Shown here: piece after piece, positions 54,589 to 64,000 of the stretch
Numbering within the stretch: the first letter of the stretch is position 1
Layout of the letters: the number at the start of each line of letters is the position of its first letter
Assembly (NCBI GenBank): GCA_001931905.2
Contig: MSJI02000118.1
Location: forward strand, 1 to 64,000
Length of the DNA: 64,000 bases
Origin: Cladosporium sp. IMV 00045
Lineage: Eukaryota > Ascomycota > Dothideomycetes > Cladosporiales > Cladosporiaceae
Direction of reading: 5' to 3'
The notes under the pieces: generated by a model
What the model saw: only the letters and a program-made list of their open reading frames with translations
Database searches by the model: none
Told to the model about the DNA's origin: nothing
Translations under genes and position numbers: made by a program

Positions 54589-56136
54589 ATGGCGAAGACA
54601 TTCACATACGACGAGGTCAAGCAGCACAACAGCGCAGACTCGTGCTGGGTCATTCTCTACGGCAATGTATGGGACGTGACCAAGTTTCTTCCAGAGCACC
54701 CCGGCGGCAGCAAAATCATCCTGCAATTGGCCGGCGCAGACGCAACTGAGGAATACGATCCAATTCATCCCCCAGGAACCCTGGAAGACAGTCTACCTGC
54801 CGAAGCGAAACTGGGAAAGATAGACGAAAGCACATTACCAAAAGAAGAGAAATCCCCAGAACAAGACAAGGCTGGCGCACCGAACAAACAAGTCCAGCAA
54901 AAGGTTGTACAAGAAGATGAATGGGACCCGGAAACGGTCGAAGAGTGCCTCAACGTTGACGACCTGGAACACCTCGCGACCAAGAACATCAACAGAAAAG
55001 CCTGGGGATACTACTACAGCGCCAGCGACAACCTCTACAGCAAAACCTACAACGGCTCCGTGTACAACAAGATCCTCCTGCGCCCTCGCATCTTCGTCGA
55101 CTGCACCCACTGCGACACCTCCACAACCCTGCTCGGCAACAAAGTCAACGTGCCCTTCTACATCGCCCCCGCCGCCATGGCGCGCCTAGGCAACCCAGCC
55201 GGCGAAGCAGGCATGGCGCACGCCGCAGCAAAATACGGCGCGATGCAGCTCATCTCGGCCAACGCCTCGCAAACCCCCGAGCAAATCGTCGCCGACTCCC
55301 CACCGGGCCAACTCTTCGGCTGGCAACTCTACGTGCAGCAAGACCGCTCCAAAAGCGAAGCCATGCTCGCGCGCATCAATTCAATCCCGCAGATCAAATT
55401 CATATGTCTTACCCTCGACGCTCCCGTTCCCGGCAAACGCGAGCACGATGAGCGACAAAAGAACGTCGGCTCCAACCTGCCTGTGCGCAGCGGCGTGCAA
55501 TCCGGGTCCGCGAGCAGCACCTCGCCCTCACCAGACTCCGCCTCGTCACGCTCCGAATCCGCTCAAGGTGGCGTGGGCAAAGCCCTCTTCGCCGGAACGG
55601 CGCCCGATCTCACCTGGCGGAGCACGCTGCCCTGGCTCGCCAAACACACGCACCTGCCCATCATTCTGAAAGGCCTGCAAACGCACGAAGACGCGCACCT
55701 CGCCTCCCTCCACTCCCCGCAAATCAAAGGCATAATCCTCTCCAACCACGGCGGGCGAGCGCTCGACACCGCACCCCCAGCCCTGCACACCTTGCTGGAA
55801 ATCCGCAAGTACTGCCCGGAAGTCCTGACCAAACTGGAAGTCTGGGTCGACGGTGGGATCAAGCGCGGCACGGACGTGGTGAAAGCCCTGGCGCTGGGAG
55901 CGAAGGGTGTTGGACTCGGCAGGGCGCCGCTGTTTGCGCTGGGAGCGGGCGGCGAGGCGGGCGTGGAGCGTTTGTTGGAGATTCTCAAGGCCGAGACGGA
56001 AACTGCTATGCGGCTTTTGGGGGTTGAGAAGGTGGAGGAGTTGGGGCCGAGGCATGTTAATACAAGGGTGTTGGAGGGGGAGATTTTCGATGGCGAGGCA
56101 GGGTTGGAGGGCGCGGTGTTGAGGAGTAAGTTGTAG
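54589..56136 (+). CDS. Flavocytochrome b2-type FMN L-lactate dehydrogenase (515 aa)
   Basis: FMN alpha-hydroxy-acid dehydrogenase with an N-terminal cytochrome b5 domain; family reaction is L-lactate to pyruvate with electrons passed to cytochrome c. The cytochrome b5 domain (1-80) has heme histidines His 37 (EHPGG) and His 60 (DPIHPPG), spaced 23 residues as in yeast Cyb2. A charged linker of about 50 residues leads to the TIM-barrel FMN domain with [42 protein letters not shown] (catalytic His 387, Arg 390) and [17 protein letters not shown] mobile Ser-rich loop lies near residues 305-330. The open frame extends 66 bases upstream without ATG; the start chosen begins right at the cytochrome domain. 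There is no mitochondrial presequence, so a cytosolic form is likely and the electron acceptor is uncertain. Confidence 0.92.
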   Translation: MAKTFTYDEVKQHNSADSCWVILYGNVWDVTKFLPEHPGGSKIILQLAGADATEEYDPIHPPGTLEDSLPAEAKLGKIDESTLPKEEKSPEQDKAGAPNKQVQQKVVQEDEWDPETVEECLNVDDLEHLATKNINRKAWGYYYSASDNLYSKTYNGSVYNKILLRPRIFVDCTHCDTSTTLLGNKVNVPFYIAPAAMARLGNPAGEAGMAHAAAKYGAMQLISANASQTPEQIVADSPPGQLFGWQLYVQQDRSKSEAMLARINSIPQIKFICLTLDAPVPGKREHDERQKNVGSNLPVRSGVQSGSASSTSPSPDSASSRSESAQGGVGKALFAGTAPDLTWRSTLPWLAKHTHLPIILKGLQTHEDAHLASLHSPQIKGIILSNHGGRALDTAPPALHTLLEIRKYCPEVLTKLEVWVDGGIKRGTDVVKALALGAKGVGLGRAPLFALGAGGEAGVERLLEILKAETETAMRLLGVEKVEELGPRHVNTRVLEGEIFDGEAGLEGAVLRSKL

Positions 56137-56805
56137 GCATTTGTTTGGTGGTGTGTGTTGGGTGTGGAAGGGAAGGGTTGGGTTCGATGGCAGGTGATTG
56201 GAAAGTGGCAGAAAGGATTGTCGATACGTGCATTGGGGCTTTTCTTGGTCTCGGTGTTGCAACGATTTTGTTACATTGTTTATAAAAGTAGCATTTCTTT
56301 CTGTACATTTGATCGAATTATCAAACTGATGGATGTCCTGTAAGGGTTTTTGTTGCCGGTTTTGACAAAGGAAGACGTTCAACTCGGCTGTTCCATGTTT
56401 TCAGAGAACCCTCGATTCGAATTTATACCTAGATGTGGTATGGACAATCCCTTAAGATTATAATAAATTAGTATTATTCGGAATCCTAAAGGAGTGAAAG
56501 AAACGAAGGATCGAAGGATGCACAAGTTCCGCAACGTCACCTCTCACTGTCTTCCGACTTCTGCCCACTCGGCAGGGTTCCACGCTTAACCTGACTCTCG
56601 TCGACAGAGACAGAGGACATGGGTTCCCTGGAAAACACTTCCATGTATTCTCAACTGTCTAGTCAGCTGCTCGATGGTAGGGATGGTGTCTCTTCATGCT
56701 AGTCTCGACAGGTTTTCTCAAAGTCTCATATTTCCGCCTTGTCGGACTCTTCTTCTTGGAGACCACTGACGAATTAAACGACACGCTCACGACCCCATCA
56801 CAGAC
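56137..56805. other. Intergenic region between flavocytochrome b2 and the Hsp70-like gene
   Basis: 669 bases; T-rich 3' flank, then an AT-rich stretch near 56440-56490. An opposite-strand open frame (56659-56868) overlaps the next gene's start and is not convincing. Confidence 0.55.
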
Positions 56806-58009
56806 ATGCATCACCTCAAGAATGCTCTGATAACGAGTATCTGCATCCTGGCAGCTAAAGCGAGTCATTATATCACCTTCGACGTCGGCGTTGGATTCAG
56901 TCTAGCCATCGATTATGGGTAAACAAACCTTGCAACCACATACTCACCTCTCTCACCACTGCAACAATAGCTAGCCGATATCCGACAGCGTCGCAAGCGT
57001 GCACTTCTCCAACGGAACGACCATCAACGTGGCCAAAATCCAAGGCCCCAAAGCCTACAGACTCGCCATGAAAGAAGCGGTTTCCATCCCATCCTACGCA
57101 CACGTCAACTTCACCCTCGCCGACGATTCCCTTGAAGCAGCCCTCCCACCTTCAGCCGACAACTCCAACCCCTCAAACCCCCCTCCTCCTCTCTCTGCGG
57201 TCCCACCTCCCCCCNNNNNNNNNNNNNNNNNNNNNNNNNNNNNNNNNNNNNNNNNNTGGCTCGGCGGCCCCAAACCCCCCAGCCCACCCACCCTCGCACT
57301 ACAAAACATGCTGCGCCTCCTCGCCCTCTCCGCAGAAAGCTACCTCTCCACCTCCCTCCCCGTCATAGGCGTCTCCGTCCCCTTCCCCATCCACGAAACC
57401 ACCCGCGCCCTCATCCGCAGCACCCTCTCCGGCACCCCCTACACGCGCACCCAAGAAGCAACCAGCATGGCCGACTGGGCCGCCAACCCACCCGACCGCA
57501 CCAAGTGTCCCGGCGCTTTCGACCCGCCTGACACTCCAGTACTGGACGACGAGTTGGTGCTCGGGCTGGATTTCAGCCGGGCGGCGTTCACGGCTACGCT
57601 GGCGGTTGTGATGCCGGGGTGTGGCGTTTGGGAGACAGTGAGGGTGGGTCATTGGGAGGGTTTGGGGGCGGGGAGGGTTTTTGGAGGAGAGGGAGAGGAG
57701 GAGTTGCGTGGGAAGCTCGTGGAAGCTCTGAGAAGTGTGGCGGAGTTGCCGTGTGATGTTGGCACTGCTGGGGGGATTGATTTTATTAGCCGGGTTGTGC
57801 TTATGGGGGATCAGGCGAGGGATGTGAGATTTCAGGAATTGGCGAGGGAGGTTCTCGGAGAGAGGTTCAGCGGTGGTGCTGACGCGTTGTCCGCGCAGTT
57901 TGGGGATGGCGAGCTTGATCCCGTGTATCTTGCGGCGGTTGGCGGTGCGGTTTGGGCGGAAGGGAGTGGGTGGGAGCATGAAGGTGGGTGTGGGGTGGAG
58001 CAAGTGTGA
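56806..58009 (+). CDS. Hsp70-fold (actin-like ATPase) protein with signal peptide, crosses assembly gap
   Basis: Exon 1 (56806-56918) starts MHHLKNALITSICILAAKAS, a good signal peptide, followed by HYITFDVGVGFSLAIDYG, a degenerate phosphate-1 loop. The best in-frame acceptor is the cag ending at 56988, so exon 2 is 56989-58009, giving IDYGVASVHFSNGTTINVAK; an alternative aag at 56996-56997 also keeps frame. A 42-N gap (57215-57256) sits in a Pro-rich loop; its true size is unknown, although the frame is open on both sides. The C-terminal part has IGVSVPFPIHETTR, VLGLDFSRAAFTATLAVV (second phosphate-loop-like), VVLMGDQARDVRFQELAREV and DPVYLAAVGGAVWA, which recall the Hsp70/actin ATPase fold end. 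No substrate-binding domain follows. Model about 377 aa, role unknown, probably secretory pathway. Confidence 0.6.
57215..57256. other. Assembly gap, 42 N
   Basis: Run of N in a C-rich, proline-coding stretch of the Hsp70-like gene. C-rich low-complexity sequence on both sides probably caused the gap. Confidence 1.
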
Positions 58010-58589
58010 TGGAGAACGGCATTTGAACGACGATTTTGGATATTCTCGGGGGAATGGAATGCCTTTCACTTATACATATAGATGATGGTACGAACGATGA
58101 ACTTCCACAGTGTTGAGAGGATGTTGACAAAGGCCCAACCTCACCTCCAGAGCGCATGTACAGCCAATTCAACCCATGACAAGCGCCTGAAACCGATGAG
58201 CCACATGAAAGACGTAGATCCAGACAAAGAAGGAAAGTACAATACGAAATAAGTATGTAATCCAGTGGTAGTGTAACAGAGCTGAGTCCTAGTGGTACAT
58301 TAAAGCTCCCTCAGTCAAGCAAGAAAAAAACAAGAAAGTTCCCAAAGCCGGAAAAAGCCACACAAGTCGCTTTCCCAAAACTTCCCAAAACCTGGCAAAA
58401 AGAGAAAGCGCCATTCGCTGATTCGCTTCGCTTGCGAGTGAGTCCATTGCCTTCCCAGCGCAAAAAGAAAGTTGAAAGCAATCGATCAAACATTCGTTCT
58501 TCAGAACCATTACCCAAACAAAAAACCCATGGCCGTGTTTCATTATCATCATCCCAAAAGAACAAGAGAACGCCAGTACCACCCCTCCC
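58010..58589. other. Convergent 3' region
   Basis: 580 bases between the Hsp70-like gene (+) and the SR/RGG gene (-). No gene recognised; AAAA-containing stretches suit 3' ends on either strand. Confidence 0.6.
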
Positions 58590-60787
58590 CTAAAAAGCAG
58601 CACCCATCGCCTCATCCTCAGTGAACCCCCTCACAGCCTCCTCGGCCAACTCACTCCTAACAGCAGCGGTATCGCTCTCCCGGACGAGACGATCCCAATC
58701 GCGCAGGGCTTTGCGCTTCCTGCCCTCCTTCTCCTCGATCTGGCGGCGCAGCTTCTCCGACTCGTCGTTCAGCTTGTCGAGGCGCGAGCGGTCGAGGATC
58801 GGCGAGGCCTTGCGGCCGCCGGGGAGGATTTTGGGCAGGTCGCGCAGCGCGGGGTGCACGTTGCTGGTGGGCATCATGCTGGAAGGCTGCGTCGGGGCGT
58901 GCGAGTAGATTTCCGATTCGCGGCGGCGGTCGCTGGCGGGGCCGGAGGGGATGTTGCTGTTGCTTTGGGAACTGGGACCGGTGGGGATTGAGGGTTCGGT
59001 TGGGCGGCGAAATGGTGCGGGAGCGCTGCCGGAAGCAGAGCTGGCGCGAGGGCCTGTGGGGGTGTCGGGAATGGCTTGGCCGTTTGGTGCGAATCTTTGG
59101 GAGCGGGGGTATGTAGTTGCTGTAGAGTTGCTGTTTTGGCGAAATGGTGCAGGGGGGCCTTGGGAAGAAAAGGAGCCTCGGGGTCCAGAAGGCGGGCCTT
59201 GGTGTTGAAAGTCTTGTTGTTCGTGCTCGACATAGCCCTGCCCACGGCCAAAGCCGCCGGGAGAAGGACCACCGCCTCTGCCTCCGCGGAAACCAGGACC
59301 ACCGAAGCCTCCTCGGCCGCGAGGGGCGAAATCACCTCCGAAGCCACCACGGCCACGAGGACCGCCGAAACCACCTCGAGGAGCAAAGTCGCCACGGGGA
59401 CCAGATGGAGGGGCAGCAGGGGCTCTGGCATGAGCGGAGACAGGAGCGGTGGCGGCGGCAGGGCCAGTGGGCGGAGCCATGGAACTTGAGGGAGCGCGGT
59501 ATCCACTAGATGGGCCCGTCGGCGGGGCGCGGACTGGCATATCGTCAGCCCGATAAGGTTCGCGAGGTGGCGGGATGCGGTCTTCCTGATCATACGAACG
59601 CTCGGCGGGATAGTCGCGGTCCTCAGTCACAGGAGGAGGAGGCGAAGGATCCCTGGCTCTCGGGGAACGCGGTGCGCGGTAAGGTTCCCGGCTTTCATAC
59701 GGATCCCGAGGTGCCATGCGGCCTGGTCTCTCGTCAATCGAAGGTTGCGCTCCAGCTCTCAAGGGAGAAGAACGGCGAGACGTGGCCACGGAGTCTCTGC
59801 CACGCTCGTCGTACTCCTCGTACGGCTGCCTGCTAGCTCTTGCTGGAGATGGTGAGCGAGGCGCTGACGCCGGCACGGGTGCTGGGCGACGCCAGTCACC
59901 AACGTCTCTAGGATCGGTCCTGTCGTTTCTTCTGAGCGGCGAACGGGAGTCTGCGCGCCTGTAGCCACGCGTGACCCCACGAGCGATTGGCGAGCGCTCT
60001 CCACGAGGGGAGAAGCCACGACGGGGTGGGCTGCCAGTCCGGGACGGGGGGTAGTCTTCATATCTGCCTCTGGGACCAGGGCTGGCCAGTCTTTCACGCT
60101 TGGCTGGGGGAGGTGACCTGCGTCCTCTGCTGTCAATGGGCGAAGGGTCGCGTGCGCGCTTCAAAGGCACAGGCGAACGCTCTCTCTCACGGTACCGAGG
60201 AGGCGAGCGAGCGGCAGCGGCGGCGTATCCTCTGTTGTCTCTGAACTCCCTGTCGTCACGGAAAGACCTGTCATCGCGGAACTCCCTCTCACCCCTGAAA
60301 CTTCTGGGCTCTCTTTCCGGGTCTCTTCTGAACAGATCGTCCCTAGGAAGATCCTCTCTTCTGATAGGCGGAGGCGAACGAGGCCTGGCCCTGTAGCTGT
60401 CACCACCCCTCGGCTCCCTGTATCTGTCTCTTGGAGATGGCGAGCGTCTGCGGTAGGTGTCGGCGCGAGGCGGCGGGCTACGACTGCGTCCACGGGCGGG
60501 GACGTAGGCACGTCGAGGAGGCGGTGGCGAGCGAGCGCGGTAGGAGTCTGCGCGAGGAGAGCGGCCGCCGGGACGGTAGGACTGGCCGCGGCTGCCGTAG
60601 CGGTCCTCTGGCGGGATGTCGAGGGGTCTGCAATGTCGTGGTCAGTATTTGATGGTCCACTGATCCATTCGAGCTGTGCGCATGATGTCGATATTGTTCG
60701 CCAGTGTATCGTCGGGACCTTGATGTCCGCCAAAATATTTCATATGCTTTACAGGTTAGAGCAAACACACCTTCTGTCCCTGTCCAT
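58590..60787 (-). CDS. SR/RGG-rich, probably RNA-associated protein (two exons, 684 aa)
   Basis: Exon 1 (60787-60771) encodes MDRDR plus two bases; a 143-bp intron (gtgtgt...tgcag) leads to exon 2 (60627-58590), which begins PLDIPPEDRYGSRGQSYRPG. Residues 1-300 are an Arg/Ser/Pro/Asp-rich low-complexity region with many RS, RSP, RDD and YR units; residues about 390-480 carry RGG/FGG repeats (GGFGGPRGRGGFGG); then comes a Ser/Pro/Gln/Asn-rich part. A conserved-looking C-terminus of about 85 residues starts VHPALRDLPKILPGG and forms a charged coiled coil (KLNDESEKLRRQIEEKEGRK). No RRM or other folded RNA-binding domain is seen. Composition suggests a spliceosome-associated or RNP-granule protein; this is inference. 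The frame is open far above the apparent internal start at 60170, which is only a GTG. Confidence 0.7.
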
Positions 60788-61716
60788 GATGACTTCCCTG
60801 CACTTGGATCTGAACAAAGCCGGCTCGGTTAGTCGTGATATCCGATTCGAGTCGGAATCCGCTCAGAAAGTCTTGTGGTGTTGGAGTCGGCGTTGCTGTG
60901 TAAACAAAAAGACCTCATGGGCGAAAGTTGAAGCGCTTGCGGAGGTCGAAGCGCATCGGCGCGGAGGTTTCCTCGGGTCTTGGCGGCTCACAGGCCAGCC
61001 AAAGAGAGGGTCGTGAACCAACGCTCGCTCTCGGTGTGACAGCGCGCAAGGCCTCGACAAACATTTATGAGCAATGAATTGCTCGAGACCGTATCACTCT
61101 TTTGACGGATAATCAGCCGAATGCATGTGCCTCATGCCTGGTCCTTTTTTCACTCGTGCATCATCTCTGCACTTGCTCCCTCCACCTGGCCGTCTCGTTC
61201 GCCTCATTTAGCATTGCCTGATGACTATCCCTCCACTCTTGATTGTGCACTCACGCCTCTTGGGTTTTCCACGTCCCAGCACACATGCTTCTCCTATTTC
61301 ATCCGTAATCAGTATAATGAAAGTCAGAATGAAACGGAACTAACGACCCTAGAGTGAGGAATTCGACTCGGCACTTTCGATCCTGAAATTCGGTTTTTTT
61401 TGACAATTGCTGATTTGTTTCATATACTTTCTTTGATGATGAGACTCCCTGAATTCCACGGCGCGGTCTGGCGTGATCGGTATATCGCCAGACAGGATGT
61501 TTCCGTGGGGGGGTTGGGTAATTGTACAACTGCTGCGCTCTCTCGTTCTTCCTTCCATCTTGAAGCCCAACCCGAAAATTAAGACAAAAATTCCCTCCCT
61601 GCCTCTGAACTCCACGCTTTGGTAACAACCAGAATCTTGAAAATGAAGAAATTCTTGACGCCCCCCTTTCCCACATTCTTACACTCCCAAACCACATTTC
61701 TCCTCCATGATCACGA
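60788..61716. other. Intergenic region between SF3B2 and the SR/RGG gene
   Basis: 929 bases upstream of the SR/RGG gene and downstream of SF3B2 (both minus strand). Open frames are short and without features. Confidence 0.6.
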
Positions 61717-63558
61717 TCACCTCCTACTAGCCCTCTCCTTATCCTTCTTGAGCCTCTTCGCGCCCTCCTCGGCGATCATGGCGCTCAAATCATCACGATC
61801 CACAGCTCCTGACCAGCCACCGGCATTCTCCCTCTCCCTCTGCTCTTCATACCTCTTCTTGATCTCGTCCTTGCTAAGCTTGTCATCGCGCTCCAAAGCA
61901 TCCGTGTCGACGCTGACGTCCAAATCGCCAACCTTTCTCTTCTTGCCTCTGTCGTCACGCTCAGAGCCGAGTACGGGACCGGTAGGAGCGCCGCCGCGAG
62001 AGTTGGACAAGTCGTATGCGCGCTCGCCGCCGAAGAAGCCTTCGTTACGGATGGAGCGCTCGTTGAGAACGGTGCCGGCGGAACGGGGATGGTGCGATTC
62101 TTCGGTTGCGGAGCCGCGGCGTTGCTTGCGCAGGTTGAATTCGTCGGCCATGCTTTGCGTGCCCATGTCTGTGGGCACCGAGCTGTAGATTCCGCCTGGC
62201 GTTTCGGTTCCGGCAAAAGGTGTTTCGGTGCCGCGGCCGTCTTCGTCCTCTTCCTCCTCCTCATCTTCTTCCTCCTCTTCTTCCTCTTCTTCGTCGTCAT
62301 CCTCGGGCGGTGCCAATTCTCCCCAGACGGTCTTGTCCACCGGTTCTGCCTTCGCTGCCTGCTCTGCCTGACTTTCCTGCTCTCCAACACCAAAGACGTC
62401 GCCTCCCCAGAGTGGCTTACCTTGATCGTCAAGTGGCGGTTTGCCGTAACCGCCAGCGTGGAATCCCCATTGTGCACCGTAAGGTGGCGGGGCGTTGAGT
62501 CCAGCAATTTTCATTGCAGGATACGAGGGAGGTGGGCCGAAACGTTGTTGGTTGATGAGCCATGGTGGCGGCGCGCCAGGTGGCATGTTGAGCGCCTCGC
62601 GAAGCTCATCGCTCAATTCGCCAGGTCGCAGGTGGCGCAAGTTGGTCTCGTACTCCTTACCTTCGTAGTAGACTTCGCCATATCTAGTAAGGTTAGGCTT
62701 GGTCTGACGGCGAAAGAATGCTTCGTAGAGTTTCTGGTAATCCACGTCGAGCTTGCCCATCTTCGGCTGCACACGTTCACGCTGCCTCTGCTTCAGACTG
62801 GCCTCCGCTTGCTTCTCAAGCACGGCATCGCGCATTTCCGTGATACCAGTCTCGACAATGAACTTCGGCAGGGCGAATCCAGGCTTCTCAACGCCACGCT
62901 TGGAACTGAGGTACTCGCGCTTGAGTGACCAGTGACTCGGCACGGGTACGACATTCCTCGAGCTCTTGATATTCACCAGCAACCTCGGGTCATGCGCCGA
63001 TGTGTCAGTCCACTCCACAACTTCTGGCTTGCGCACGATAGCCTTGAGCTCAGCAATACTAAGCTTGTTGGCCGCCTTGCGCGCCTTCTTCGAGAGTCGC
63101 TGTGTGGTCTCCGCTTCCTCGTCCTCGCCTTGAATGTTGTCATTGTCGTCGTCGTAGAAAACTTCTTCCTTCTCCGGGTCCTTCAGCTCGGGGTCCTGCT
63201 TGTCTCCTTCCTGGAATCTCGCGAACACATCGCGGAACTGATCGTAAAGTGGGTTGTCTGCGGTGATTTGCACTTCGGAGTCATCGACGTCGGGCACATC
63301 CTGTACTGGATCATCTTCGGCGGGCTGGACAGGCTGAACAGGAGTGTTCGCACTTGCGTCGTCCGCTAGGTTGGTCTTAGGTGCATCGTGGGCAGTCTCT
63401 GGTGCTGGAGTGGCGGATCCCTGAGTCCAAATTAGCCATTGTGGACTCTCGTTTGTGTGATGTTTGTCGCATACCTCGAGTTTTGCTTGCTTTTTGCGCG
63501 CACGACGCTGCTCATTCTTGGTTGGCTTGCGCGCCTTGGTCTGTTGTTCTGCGGCCAT
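61717..63558 (-). CDS. Splicing factor 3b subunit 2 (SF3B2/SAP145/Cus1), 595 aa with one intron
   Basis: U2 snRNP SF3b subunit that contacts pre-mRNA near the branch site and stabilises U2 binding. The N-terminus KPTKNEQRRARKKQAKLE is a basic helix; acidic sequence follows. The DUF382 core is clear: VEWTDTSAHDPRLLVNIKSS, VPVPSHWSLKREYLSSKRGV and EKPGFALPKFIVETGI (about residues 160-230). The PSP motif region LNMPPGAPPPWLINQQRFGP...PSYPAMKIAGLNAPPP...WGFHAGGYGKPPLDDQGKPL lies at about 310-380. An acidic run of about 25 Asp/Glu residues and a conserved C-terminal tail follow. A 54-nt segment, 63474-63421, has a gtatgc donor, a gctaat branch-like site and an actcag acceptor. It is in frame with no stop, so the unspliced reading gives 613 aa; the spliced form fits the conserved N-terminus better. 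Confidence 0.93.
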   Translation of the reverse strand: MAAEQQTKARKPTKNEQRRARKKQAKLEVCDKHHTNESPQWLIWTQGSATPAPETAHDAPKTNLADDASANTPVQPVQPAEDDPVQDVPDVDDSEVQITADNPLYDQFRDVFARFQEGDKQDPELKDPEKEEVFYDDDNDNIQGEDEEAETTQRLSKKARKAANKLSIAELKAIVRKPEVVEWTDTSAHDPRLLVNIKSSRNVVPVPSHWSLKREYLSSKRGVEKPGFALPKFIVETGITEMRDAVLEKQAEASLKQRQRERVQPKMGKLDVDYQKLYEAFFRRQTKPNLTRYGEVYYEGKEYETNLRHLRPGELSDELREALNMPPGAPPPWLINQQRFGPPPSYPAMKIAGLNAPPPYGAQWGFHAGGYGKPPLDDQGKPLWGGDVFGVGEQESQAEQAAKAEPVDKTVWGELAPPEDDDEEEEEEEEEDEEEEEDEDGRGTETPFAGTETPGGIYSSVPTDMGTQSMADEFNLRKQRRGSATEESHHPRSAGTVLNERSIRNEGFFGGERAYDLSNSRGGAPTGPVLGSERDDRGKKRKVGDLDVSVDTDALERDDKLSKDEIKKRYEEQRERENAGGWSGAVDRDDLSAMIAEEGAKRLKKDKERASRR

Positions 63559-64000
63559 GACGCCGGGCGTGATGCCTCACCTGTCACACTCAAGTCAAGT
63601 TGCCAGCTGCTCGGTCGAAATGATGTGTACTGGTGTCGGCGAGTTTGGGAAGTATGCTAGAAGAGTAGAAGTCAAGTTGTTGTGGCGGGTGTGAAAGAGC
63701 TCGGAGGGCCGATGAGGTCTTATCGTGGTGTTCGCGCTTTGAAGCGGCAACTTCAACTTCAACTTCGAGCTGAGGAGGCGCTCGGCAGTTCCCGCTTCAC
63801 TGACATTCACAGGGTTAGGGTTGGGTTACGCTCTTGATTCGCAACACTGTCAACCGGTCGTTCACAGGTGTTAGAGACGACTGATCCGATCAAATAGAGG
63901 CTGGGGGATATATGTGCTTTCTTCGCCTTTTTCTTCGCCATACAGATGTATGTTCAACATTTGAAGTACGCATTACAGGGCTGGGCTCTCCCAAAAACCG
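63559..64000. other. SF3B2 upstream region and window edge
   Basis: 442 bases holding the SF3B2 promoter. A TTAGGG-like stretch, GGGTTAGGGTTGGGTT, is at about 63812-63827. The neighbouring gene, if any, lies beyond the window. Confidence 0.55.
63812..63827 (+). promoter_or_regulatory. Telomere-repeat-like promoter motif
   Basis: GGGTTAGGGTTGGGTT, two to three degenerate TTAGGG units about 255-270 bases upstream of the SF3B2 ATG. Short TTAGGG motifs in fungal promoters can be binding sites for Tbf1-like factors; the assignment here is by pattern only. Confidence 0.35.

Noticed and set aside
1..64000. CRISPR arrays, rRNA or intact transposons
   Set aside because: Reading for regular direct repeats, transposase or reverse-transcriptase frames and rRNA-like blocks gave nothing; a tRNA scan could not be run and small tRNA genes could have been missed.

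Overview
The window reads as part of a filamentous ascomycete chromosome. Genes lie on both strands and are mostly interrupted by short introns (about 49-60 bp, GTRAGT-type donors, CTRAC-like branch sites, YAG acceptors). The gene set is eukaryotic and fungal: Atg8, Atg27, TFIIH, RNA polymerase III, SF3b, Rab11, a Puf protein, a GH5 exo-glucanase and flavocytochrome b2. Protein style suggests Pezizomycotina, perhaps Dothideomycetes; the class is my inference. There is one assembly gap (42 N at 57215-57256). I saw no rRNA, tRNA, CRISPR array or intact transposon.

Layout. 1.7-10.1 kb: a bZIP transcription factor, an NmrA-like oxidoreductase, ATG27 and a DHA1-type MFS transporter. 10.8-15.7 kb: a DUF4202 protein, a three-exon SRA-YDG (methyl-DNA reader type) protein and a mitochondrial AIM32-like thioredoxin-fold ferredoxin. 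17.1-23.4 kb: a secreted GH5 beta-1,3-glucanase, a six-exon SLIP-GC/dynamin-like large GTPase and a small membrane protein. 24.1-30.0 kb: M1 aminopeptidase, ATG8 and NCE101. 30.7-38.1 kb: a 1458-residue Myb/WD40/zinc-ribbon protein, followed by a second, diverged large GTPase homologous to the first. 38.9-46.8 kb: Rab11, the TFIIH subunit SSL1 and a four-exon Pumilio gene. 49.2-56.1 kb: RPC2, a bacterial-looking HAD-IIB hydrolase and flavocytochrome b2. 56.8-63.6 kb: a signal-peptide-bearing Hsp70-fold protein that crosses the gap, an SR/RGG-rich protein and SF3B2.

Most genes are housekeeping and unlinked in function. Two subsets share themes. ATG27 and ATG8 belong to autophagy. The SRA-YDG protein and the Myb/WD40 protein could both act on silenced chromatin (hypothesis). 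The strongest novel signal is the pair of paralogous large GTPases about 13 kb apart in opposite orientation; they keep two introns at identical phase around a 56-nt exon that carries the G3 (DxxG) motif, yet differ in N-termini and G4 motifs.

Exon coordinates were worked out by hand from splice signals and reading-frame continuity. They are models, not transcript-supported structures.
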